Below are positions 9,387-21,100 of a stretch of DNA of 64,000 nucleotides, piece by piece; positions within the stretch are counted from its first letter, which is position 1; each line of letters opens with the position of its first letter. A program made the translations under genes and the position numbers. Under the pieces are notes generated by a model. The model did not search any database. It was not told where the DNA came from and was given only the letters and a program-made list of their open reading frames with translations. The stretch is from Quercus robur. Its lineage: Eukaryota; Streptophyta; Magnoliopsida; Fagales; Fagaceae. Location of the stretch: NCBI RefSeq assembly GCF_932294415.1, contig NC_065542.1, positions 49,516,942 to 49,580,941 on the forward strand, written 5' to 3'.

Positions 9387-12300
9387 ATGGCTTATTCAGC
9401 CTCATCCATCTTCTACTGTCCAAATCCAAATCCCATCTCTCCCAAAATCGGTGTCGTCTCATCTTCAAACAAGCTATTTGGCACCAAAAATAGCTTCTTT
9501 CTGGGCTCCAAATTGGTATCCAAAACCACGAGAATCACAACCCGACCCGAACCCGTTACCTTGTCCGGCTCGTACCCGATATCCGCGGAGTCTCGCTCTT
9601 TCGATGTGGTGATAGTCGGAGCTGGGATAATCGGGTTGACTATAGCCCGACAGTTTTTAATCGGGTCTGATCTTTCTGTCGCGGTGGTCGACAAGGCTGT
9701 CCCTTGTTCCGGTGCTACTGGCGCAGGTATCATTTTCTGTAAGTCGGGTCCTTCTAATACTCTGTTTGTTTAGAAATTCCAAAAATGCATTATCTTTCAC
9801 TGTTAAAAGTTTCTATATTCAAAGTTTCAAACAAAACTAATGAAAAATAAATGTTTGGTTTTTAAGTAAAGTAAAAGACAAGTTGGGAAAGTTATTAGCA
9901 TTGTGTTTATTTACTTATTATATAAATATAAAAAAATTAATGCTGTGTTTACAATTCTACATTAATTTTTGCAATTGGATTCAAACCAAATAGCTGCATT
10001 AAAATTAATGGAAAGAGACACATTGTTTGTGTTTCATTGGTCAATGGCTGTGTTTATCTGTATATCCTATGAAGCACGGGTGTGTTTCCGGATTCGGATT
10101 TGGGTGCGGGTGTGGAACTCAGTAATTTTTGAAAAAGTAGGATGCGGGTGTGGCGGGGCGCGGCGATTAAAAAATTATTAAAATATTTTTATTTATATTT
10201 TCTATAAATTTTTACTATTAAAATATTCTTAAAAAACACATTATATGTCCTCGGTTCGCAAAACAAAGAAAGAAGAAGGCAAGAAACACAAAACAAAACA
10301 CAAAACAAAAAAGAAAACACAAAAGAAGTAACAAATATTCAAAATAAAATTGAGGAAGGACAGATTTAGGATGTTTGGACCTTATTCAAAGCCGATTTTG
10401 GCTGTTCCGGCATGATTCAAGGCTGATTTCGGCCTGTTTCGGTCAGTTTCGGCTGCCGGCAGATACGATCCGATTCGGCTGATATGACCCGATTCTGGCC
10501 GAATTGGCCCGGCTCGGCAAGAATCGGCCCGAATCGGCTTGAATCGAAGCTAAGTTGGCCCGAATCGGTTTTTTTTTCAAAATAACCAAATCCCCCAAAC
10601 AATTTCATTAGTTAGCAAGGTTTTGAAACTATTTAGCAATCTAACAAATCGAGTGTAGAGAACTCTTTGTTGTGCTAAATCGAGTGTGAAGAGGTCGAGT
10701 TCCAGGGAACTCGAGTCTCCGCGACTTGATTTCCCTGCCAGGCTAAAAACTTCACCAGACCAAAGATGAAGTTCCATGGAGATGGAGACCCAGGCAAGAA
10801 AAACATAGAGATGGAGGAAACCAAATTGAAAGACCCAGACAAGAAAAACAATGGAGGAAACCAAATCGAAAGACCCAGACAAGAAAAACAATGGAGGAAA
10901 CCAAATCGAAAGACCCAGACAAGAAAAACATAGAGATGGAGGAAACCAAATGCATGAGGAAGAAGGAGATTTGGGAAGATTGTTTCTGCCTTGCTTTGGG
11001 TTGGTGTTTCTGCTATGGAACTCAAGTGTTTCACTTTCGAACATGAAACTCGAGTGTGAGACACTCGATTTCCTATGGTATAATGCTAACCGGATTTTTT
11101 TTCTTTCAAAATAACCAAATCCCCCAAACAATTTCATTAGTTATCAAGGTTTTGAAACTATATGGCAATCTAACAAATCGAGTCTGTTAGACTCGATTTT
11201 GCACTTTGAAATCGAGCGAGGTGGGGTCGAGTTTTAGTAGGAAATCGAGTGTCTCACACTCGAGTTTCATACTCAAGAGTGAAACACTTGAGTTACATAG
11301 CAGAAACACCAACCCAGAGGAAGGCGGAAACAATCTTCCCAAATCTCCTTCTTCCTCATTCGTTTGGTTTCCTCCATCTCTATGTTTTTCTTGTCTGGTT
11401 CTTTCGATTTAGTTTCCTCCATCTCTATGTTTTTCTTGTCTAGGTCTTCATCTCCATGGAACTTCATCTTTGGTTTGGTGAAGTTCGTAGCCTGGCAGGG
11501 AAATCGAGTTGTGTAGACTCGAGTTACATGGAACTCAACCTCTTCACACTCGATTTAGCACAACAAAATCGAGTTCTCTGCACTCGATTTGTTAGATTGC
11601 TAAATAGTTTCAAAACCTTGCTAACTAATGAAATTGTTAGGGGGATTTGGTTATTTTGAAAAAAAATCCATGCTAACCCCACAACTTGAACCCTTTTCCC
11701 CCCGAGAACTTCGTGCATGGGGAGGTGCCAATTCAACTACAAGGCCTTTGGCTATTTTAGGGTTTAAGTGATAGCAGTGGTAATTGACATCCTTTTTGGT
11801 AGCCCATGTCTGTGTTTGAACCCCACCCTTCCCTCCTCTTTCCTCATTGTCTATAAATTAAATAAAAAATCATATTTTGGGATATCCCAAAATAAAAAAA
11901 AGAGGACTAACAATATGGGGTGGAGGTAGATCTTGTTATAGAGATGGCTTTATAAGGTGAAGATGCAAAATGGGGATCGGATGAGAGTAATTATTCAGTA
12001 CTTCGGGAAGCAGTGCTCTCTCCTCTCACATCATAGTGGGTCTTGTTGATCAAATTCATAGTGGGTCTCACCATTCATGTGGGAGGAGGGAACATTGCTC
12101 TTAGAGTATTAAATAATTCTCTAACGGATGGAGTATTGTTTTTGGTTTTCTTGGGTGGACTGCATTTATGTCACTTATACTAACATGTTAGAAACAATGG
12201 GGAGGAAAAAGGTTAGAAAAAGAGAAGTGTTACAATATATCCCCAAAAAAAAGAGGACTTAGACTTAGATCCTTAGAAAAAGTAATCATGCCTATGACTT

Positions 12301-15074
12301 GATTGAATATCAGAAATTATATAATAATATGTCTCATTTAGCATATCAAATATGTAAGAGATCAACATAGAAAAAGATGGTTCTAAATATATGATATAAC
12401 CATATTTTATAAGGTGTTGTCACTTGTGAAATGTGAACTCTATAAAGCTAATTACAATATTGGAAATCAGATTATAAAAAATTACAATATTGGAAACCCC
12501 CTTCCATGCGGCCACCATTCTGGTAAACTTCTTATTGTGTGTATATTTTAAGTGGTACCTAATGGACCTAAGCTAAGGAAAACTAAGTTTTGAACATTTA
12601 GTAGAATCTTGTTAAATTGTCCAAACTGCTGACAACTCACAATTTTTTTTTACCATGATACCCTTTATTATTAGTGGTGGTTGGCAAAATAAATAAGGAT
12701 GGTTGATAAATTCATTCTCATTTTTTCATCACTTTGGTTCATCTGAAATATATGAAGCAATTCTCTGGTTGTTTGAAAAATTGAGTGTAAGTGTGTATTC
12801 TTACATGCATTTTTCTTTATTTTTCCTGAACTCTGATTCGTTGTAGGGTATCTTCACCTTTGATCTGACATTTGAGCTGGTTCTAGGACAGGGTTATATA
12901 TGGATGGTACACAAAACACCTGGAAGTGATACGTGGGAGCTTGCAATGAGAAGCCGCAAATTATGGGAGATGTTGGCGGAAAGTATATGTGATCAAGGCT
13001 TGAATCCTCTAGAAGTTTTGGGTTGGAAGAAGACAGGTATTTCAACTTTGCCTTTGATCAGACAAAAAATATGGATTTGCTATTTTATTTTTTATGTGAG
13101 TTTAAATTACTTTATATAAGTTTATGAACTCTGATTTCATAAAATTCAGTCAAGCCGTGCTATGCATGGTTGTTTGATGCTGATTAATTCTAACTCTTTC
13201 CAGTGGTTATTCTGCTTAAAAACCACTGATGATAAATACTATAATATTTAGTATTTAAAATTTTTCTTTCGTTTTGACAGGCCATTTTAGTATTTCAAAG
13301 GCATTGTGTAAAAAATTAGTTATATGTTCATCAAAATGAATGATGTACATGGAACTAATGCAGGGTAGACCCCTTAAAGGATGTTGGATAACCTCTCATG
13401 GTTGTAAGCTATATGCTCTCTTGACAGGAATCATGATGGGCTAGCAGAGAGCATGGATTAGGACTTGAGTAACAAGGGGTTAGATTGAATAGGAGAGGGT
13501 TCAAGACTACAAATAGTAGCAGAATAACAGAACAAGATAAATAAAATGCAAAGGCAGTGATTGTTTAAGGCATAAAATTTCTCTAGAACAAGAAGAGTCT
13601 CACTTCTTATGCTATGTTCTTGTGCAGTCTCACAACAAGAGGAAGTATGGCATCTTGCAATCATAATTCAGTTATGGCTATGATTTCTTATTAAAAAAAA
13701 AATTGAAAATTGATTAGTTACAGCCCAACATACTAAAGAAGTTACTTAATTTGAAGTAATTAATGTTTAAGTAAGCCATACCATATTGCTTCATGGTGAG
13801 GCACCTAAAGGCAAATTGCCTGCAACATAAATAAGCTTCTGAATAAGCAGTCGGTCTTTCTTGAAATTTCATTTAAAAAATAACCCCCATGTTCCACAAA
13901 ATCTACAAAAGGCCTCTAAATCCTGTCCTATTCAAGCTCCCATTTCAGCCCTCCTGTTCCATGTCATATGAAAACATATTTCTTGTTTTGTAAACTTGTA
14001 TAGGTCTTGTTACTACCCTATCATATCTCCCGGGCTTGAAGGCACTTGAACCTGGCAAGTGAAATGCAAGGTACTTCTTGTATATGTCTCCCTAGTTTGA
14101 GTCCTTGAAATTCTTCTGTTATCCAAGTGCTACCCAATTCTAGGGTGACTGATGCGGGAGATTCAAGAAGATTATTATTTAGTATTATTTATTTTTGCAA
14201 GTCAATTGTATTTTTATATTTTAGGTCTAGTAATTTATTAGGCTATTAGTATTTTAATTTGGAAGCAAGGTTATTTTTGTAATAAGGCAATTAGGGTTTC
14301 CTAACCAATTAGAACTAAGGTTTAGCAATCCTTTATAAGCAACCTATTGTACTCCTTGAGGAGATAGTTGATATTTTGATGAATGAAAAAAATGACCGTT
14401 TGGTCTCTCTTTTGGTTTGGTGCTGACTCTAGATCCACCTTAGGTGCTGACTCCAAGCAAGGCCTAGGTGCTGACTCCTAGGTCATATATTTTATTTTTC
14501 TGTTGTTTCAATTTTGTTCTGGTTGTCCTGCATCAAAAACTCAAGTTTATCAAACTCGAGTTCCAAGCATTATGGCAATTTGATCGAACATAATGCTTGG
14601 AACTTGAATTTGGTAAACTTGAGTTTCATTTGGAACTCGAGTTCCAAAAATGTGCTACATAACTAAATTAGTTTGGTCAAGTACTATTTAGCAAATTTTT
14701 CTGATAACTTCCATACCTCCAACCATAAATAGAGGCCTTATTCAACAGAAAAAGGGACCACGAATATACCAGAGCACTTATCAGAGCACAAGTATAGCAT
14801 TTCGGAGATCATTAGATTAGATTCTTAGGAAGTAGTCTATAATTAAGTAGACTCTTGGGCTTGTAGGAAGATCATTAATCATATGCTTGTAAGTTCATGT
14901 TTCCTTGTATTTATATTGTTATCTCAATCAAGTATCCAGAAGTTTGATGCAATTAGTAGTTGTTTGTTGTAGTTTGATTTGATTTGCTGTTTATTTTGAA
15001 GCTATCTAGTGTTAGTCCAATCACTTAGGCTTGAATCCTTTATAATTCCTGCAATTCACTTTGAATCGAGATGA

Positions 15075-15108
<34 letters not shown>

Positions 15109-18100
15109 GTAATAAATTTTTTATTCAAACATTAAAAAAGAGTCACCCAAGTATACACGACATATACAAATTGGGATTAATACAATCAAGAACACAAAGT
15201 ACAAGCATCCATCAAATCATAAATTGAAGAGATAGAATAGATTTCTACTACAGACATCCAATCTAATAGCATTCTAAATATTAAAAGTTTTAGATCGATT
15301 ACTGTCCTTTCAGAATCCTCAAACACCCGTTACTTCACATTGCCTTATTTCTAGATTGTGCAATTCAATTTAGTTTACCTTGAATGGGAACAGTAGCTTA
15401 AACCAGTGGTTCAACTTAGTTAAACTCAGTCATTTAGGATTTCTCATTCTTTTGTTGTTAACTTGTTCATTTCTCCAAAATCCTATTAAGTGGGTGTTTC
15501 CAGACCCCAAACCCTAGTCTACGAAGTCAGATAGCACTTTGAGCTAGCAACAATATCTTGAGAACCATCTTGAGATAACAGCAGAAAATTGATGACCTTA
15601 TTGAGTAACCTGAAAAGGTAATTAAGAAACCAAGATTAATGTAAAAATTGATTTTGATCAAACAAGTCTTTAAGCAGAAATCACTTTGCTGTTGTAGGTA
15701 GTGAAAATATCATGGCTATCTTGGCTGCTGCCACTCTTGTTTGGGCATTTATGACTATTGCTGTTTGGAACTACGAAATATCTTAGCTGCTGTTGCTCTG
15801 GCTCTGTATAAGCTTTAATTGCTTCATGGCAAGAGGATTTTTTTTCCCATTCTAATATCAAAATCAAGATAGATAAAAAAAGTATTTTTTTAGTGCACAA
15901 ATCATAATTAAAGCTTTATTTATTGCAGCATAATTGTATTTATTAGAACATGAAAATTGGGAATTCTGTCATAATATAAAATAGGCACAAATTTCTGGAG
16001 ATGGCAATCAGGTTCATACTCTGATTCAAAGTTGCTCATTCCTGGGGCGTGCCTATTTTCTTTTTAATTTAACTTGCAAAAACATTGATAATTAATATTT
16101 TCCATGAGGAGCTCATGTCAAGTATTGACACAAAGTTGCCAAGGGCTAAAAGTATAAGCTGTTCAGTGCCTTCTTCTTATTTTTCTCCCCAAAAAGAAAT
16201 GTTTAAAACATTATTACAAAAGAAGGTAAGTGGGGATATGATTGTATTTCAAATCTACAGGAAGCTTGTTGGTTGGTAGGACTCCTGAGGAGCTGGACAT
16301 GTTAAGAAGGAGGGTGAAGCAGCTATCTGAAGCTGGGCTACAAGCGGAGTGCTTGTGTAGCAGTGATTTACTTTTAGAGGAGCCTGAACTTATGGTTGGG
16401 GAAGATAGTGGTGCTGCCTTTCTACCTGATGACTGCCAGTTGGATGCTCATTGTACCGTTGCATTCATTGAAAGGGTATGTTACTTTTCTGTAATTTGTA
16501 ATTAAATTTTTATCCACACCAAATTATCTGCCCTTTTTATGAAGTATAATTGAGATAGGTAAATTTGGTTAATTTGTAGGCTAACAGACATTTTGCATCA
16601 GAAGGCAGATATGCAGAGTTCTATAATGACCCAGTGACATGTCTATTAAGGTTTTTGTCATCCTTTTCTGCTACACCATAAGTTACATGAAAAATTGTGG
16701 AATGGAGATGATATTGGTTGACAGGCTAACTTTCATAATTCTTGCATGCTCAGATCTGGAAGCAGTTGGGAGGTTGAAGGTGTTCAGACCACCAAAAGTA
16801 CCTTGTATGGTAAGGCAATTGTAGTTGCAGCTGGCAGTTGGAGTGGATCTTTGATGCATGACCTGCTTAGAGACTCAAATATTCAGTTGGATGTCCCTAT
16901 AAAGCCTCGAAAGGTAAGGCTACAATGTGAATTGATTTCTTCTTGCATACCTTTGAGATTCTTTTATTTTTTCTGCCAAATATGTATTGATACTGCAATT
17001 GGTTAGTAAAAGGGAAGGAAAGCATCCATATTGACAAAAAATCTTCACTCACTTTGTCATTTCTTTTGTGGTGAGAGTGATGAGGAACAAAGACACCGGA
17101 AACTTTCATCCCCGGCCCATAAAAAATTCCACTTAGAATTACTCCTATTGAAGGGGTTAACTTTTGAGACAAGTTGAGTATGATGCTTTTAGTAAGGAAT
17201 TTGCAGAAGCCTTTTTATTTCCTCTTAATTTTTCAATAAAGCTAGGGTCACAACAATTTCATAACACCCTCCACTTTGCCTACCACCTCACATGTGGGCC
17301 ATTGAAATAATGTGGTGGGAAGCTCTTTTCCAGTCAACTCTTCTTGATTTCAGATGCAAAATTCCATTGCCTTAACTGCTTGTCAAATGGGCTTGGAGAT
17401 TTGTGACGCAAACACAACTAGAGCTGGCCTGGGCTAGACATATAAAAGTTAAGTCTCTTCTGCATGGGCAGTTCTTCACATTTATTAGCATTCTTTGCCT
17501 CTAGGTTCATCCATTTTTAACCCTTGGGTTGCTACTAGACATCTCCTAAGGCAGGGGATTAGTGTTGTAGTTTGTAATGGTTAGGCGCATTTTATACTGA
17601 TTTTTGGGCCTATCCCTGGGCCTACGAACAGCCTTGATCAAGTGTCTAGGTTTAAATTGCAGACTATGGTGGGCCCAGGTGTTAGGTTGTAGGCAAATTG
17701 GGGGGTTTTGTGAATTTTTGTTATGATCCTAGCTTTATTGTAATTTTTTTGGGACCTGTCCACTTTCCTTGCATAAACAGAGGGTTATTCAAAATTTTCC
17801 TTTGTTTCATGTATCCTTTTATTCATGGTGTTCCAAGTCTTTTGATGTCTAGGGCTTGAAGTGACCTTTGTATGGGAGAGGTATCTGGCCATGTGCCAAC
17901 TCATGATCTTAATGTATGGTTGTTCCCCTCTTCAAAGGAAAGAAGAAGGTTTACATATTACTTAGTGTAGATAGATCTTGCCAAAATCACTACTGCACTA
18001 GGTCTGTATTGAAAGAGCAAGAAAAATGCAACCTTAAACTCCAAATTTTAAAATATCAAGGAATTCCAAGAAAATAGCTAAATTTAGCAAAGGAATATGA

Positions 18101-21100
18101 TAACCAGGGGACTTTTGACTTGAAAAACTTATCTTAATGTCACAAATGGAGAACTTGGCGTAGGACATAGAAATGTATTTATATGGCTTGTGTGGGCATA
18201 GGGTTAGGATCATTTGCGAAAACTCTTGTTCATTCCACAAACCCTAACCCAGCAAGGAGTAGAGTTTTTGAGGTTAGAGGTTTTTTTATCTTTCTTTCTA
18301 CCCTTCTACCCTTTCTTTCCACCCTTCTACCCTTTCTTTCCCTTGGAGGTTGGTGTGGCAATTGAATGTTCCTCCAAGGGTGGCTTTCTTTTCATGGTCA
18401 ACTTCTTTAGGTAAGATTCCTACAATTGATAACCTTCGCAAAAGGCATATTATTGTTCTTGATTGGTGTTACATGTGTAGGAGGTGTGGGGAGTCGGTGG
18501 ATCATATTTTGCTTCATTGCCCCATAGCTTTTGAGATGTGGTCTTTGGTGTTTTGTTTGTTTGGACTTCAGTGGGTTATGCCTCATAAGGTAATTGAGTT
18601 GTTTGAGTCTTGGCAAGGTAAATTCGGGCGACATTGCAATATAGATTTTTGGAGACTTGTGCTGCATTGCTTGATGTGGTGTATTTGGAGTGAAAGAAAT
18701 GCTAGATGCTTTGAGGGATGCGAACAGTCCTTGCTAGAGATTAAGTTCTTTTTCTTACATACTCTCCTTGCTTGGAGTGTGGCTCTGTCGCATTTTTCTT
18801 GTTTTCTTGATTATTGTAATTTTGGTTCTTGATTTTTGCCCCCACAGTACATCCCCAATGTGCTTGGGTTGGCTATTTTTTCTTAATAAAGTTTTTTGTT
18901 ACCTATCCAAAAAACAAAATTACAAGAAGGGTTAGGGTTTGTAGAATGAACTACAAATTTATGAGGAGTCTTTCTTGTAACAGTATATTAACATTTCTGA
19001 TTTGACAACTAAACTAAAAATTTAACGAGGTAATAAGAGATTAATTTGATTTAAAGGAATATAATCTCAAGACACCTAGATTGTTAAAACCATATGATTT
19101 GTTTCTGTTGGACTTCACACATTTATTTATTTATTTTTAATAATTCGGTTGGACTTCACACATGCTCCCCATAATGGACAAAATAATGAAGTGGAAATGG
19201 ATAAATCTTCAATGGTTATATCATTCTCCCTTAGTTGGAAAAATTTGGCCTCGAGTTTTAATTTGTTAAAGTATTAGTACTGTTGAACTTGAAACTTGCA
19301 CCCACACGACAATCACCTTCCTTGGTCCTGACTTTTTCACGATAAACCTTATGCTCACCTTGCTCTTTGTGGTCCTCATTGTCTTTTTAACGTATTCCTT
19401 TGGCTATTCTTGAAATTGGACTAGTGGTGAATGGTAAGGTTGAGTTTCTTCTTTAAGGAAGCACATTGATGCATGAACCAATGCTAGGACTAAGGCTGTT
19501 GTAGCAGCAAATTGGCAGGGCAAAATCTATGAGATTTTGGAAGGAGAATGGGTGCAATGCTTGCCAATAGGGATGAGGTAAAACTTGGCCCTAGGAAGCA
19601 TGTATACTTTCAATTGGTAGTCATATTACTGTTACATATGTATCCAATGTGGATATTTTTTTATGTGGAAGGATACTTCTCTAATTTCCTTCTTTGCAAT
19701 TTGATTTCCCTATATGAAACTTATAGCTTCTTAACTGCTTTTATTATTAGACATACTTTACACGTTTTATCATTTATTATTTTATCTTTTAAATAAAAAA
19801 TTAGCTTAATATGTATTTAAATATATTTATTTATATATCACTTAAATTATCCTTTCCATATCATATTTTAATTTTTCAGGACTTGGCATGCATATTTATT
19901 ATTACTAGTCCTTGCTTGGCCCTAATTTTAAAGATCCAAATTCTTGATCAGTTGCTGTTTACGCAATGCAGGTGCAGCAGCTTACAACTTATCCAACATT
20001 TCTTGTACAGTAGACATTCTAGTTTTGCTTCTATTAAACACACCCTTTCACTCAGTTGTTGCAAAGTCTTCTAGGTCTCTTCAGAATCTTAAAATGCCGT
20101 GAACTTTGAAATTAGTTCTGCATTGGTTATCATCATGGACTAGGTAACAAATTTTCAGTGAGAGTCTCGTTTTATGATCTTTGCTTTTATACCAAATTGA
20201 TGGTGGACAGATTGGAGAAATCTATCTACATGTGCTTGTGGTGGGCTTAGGGTTGAGAGAATTTGTGGTTTTGGGTTAAGGATTTTAGAAGAAAGAGCTA
20301 GGGTTCATAGAATGAATTAGAGTTTGAAAGTATGAATATTTGGTGGCTATTTGGTAGGAAAAATATGTTTTGGAGGGAGGGGGGTTGATTAGGGTTTGGT
20401 AGGTGAAGGGAAAATATTGATTTGGGGTTTTAAAGAAGGAAAGCAAAGAAGTTTCTTGTTGTGTGAATGACACATGTGAACGGTAATAATGCACCTTAGA
20501 AGAAGAAGGAAGGAAGAAGAATTAAAGAACACATTGGGGTTGATGTGATAAAGTCGTACCAAATAAACTAGTGATCCAAGACAAATTACTTAAATTTGAG
20601 AAACGCCAACCAGAAATGAGAGTGGAAAGAAAAGGGACACTGCCAATTTGCTTCTTTATAGTTTGGGCAAAAAAAAAAATTTAAATGGGTCGGGGACTTA
20701 GGACTGAATTTTGAACTCAAGTTCCATAACATACAATGACACTGTTTGAACCACAATGTTCTTTGGCAAGACTATGGGGGGCAATGTGACCTTCCCACTT
20801 ATTTATCTATGAATTTGACAAAACTTGGATTTAAAATATGCATCAAAGTTTCTGTCTCAAAAACATGAGCAAAAGTTTCTTCATCTCATGTTTTTGTATG
20901 TTCTCTGCTATAATATTGTGAAAAGATAGAAGTTAACTTACTTGGACTCTTCACAAACATGTGGAGTACTATGTTTGACATGATGTGGTATGGTTAACAC
21001 ATTCTTGGTTAAGATAAATATCTCCAAGGTACTTCTATGATGCATTCTGTTACCTGAAAATATCCATGTGAAGTATCTTACTGGTATGTCTTCATCTGAG

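Noticed and set aside
9727-9740. Alternative strong donor (TCTGTAAGT) for oxidoreductase exon 1
   Set aside because: Using it adds IIF-type residues and breaks the conserved GAGQGYIW junction and the reading phase.
10577-11137. Minus-strand open frame of 186 codons with repeated FxFGFLH/SIWFPP-type peptides
   Set aside because: It runs through the arm and minisatellite of the fold-back element; three overlapping frames are open at once, which reflects the repeat and not a protein.
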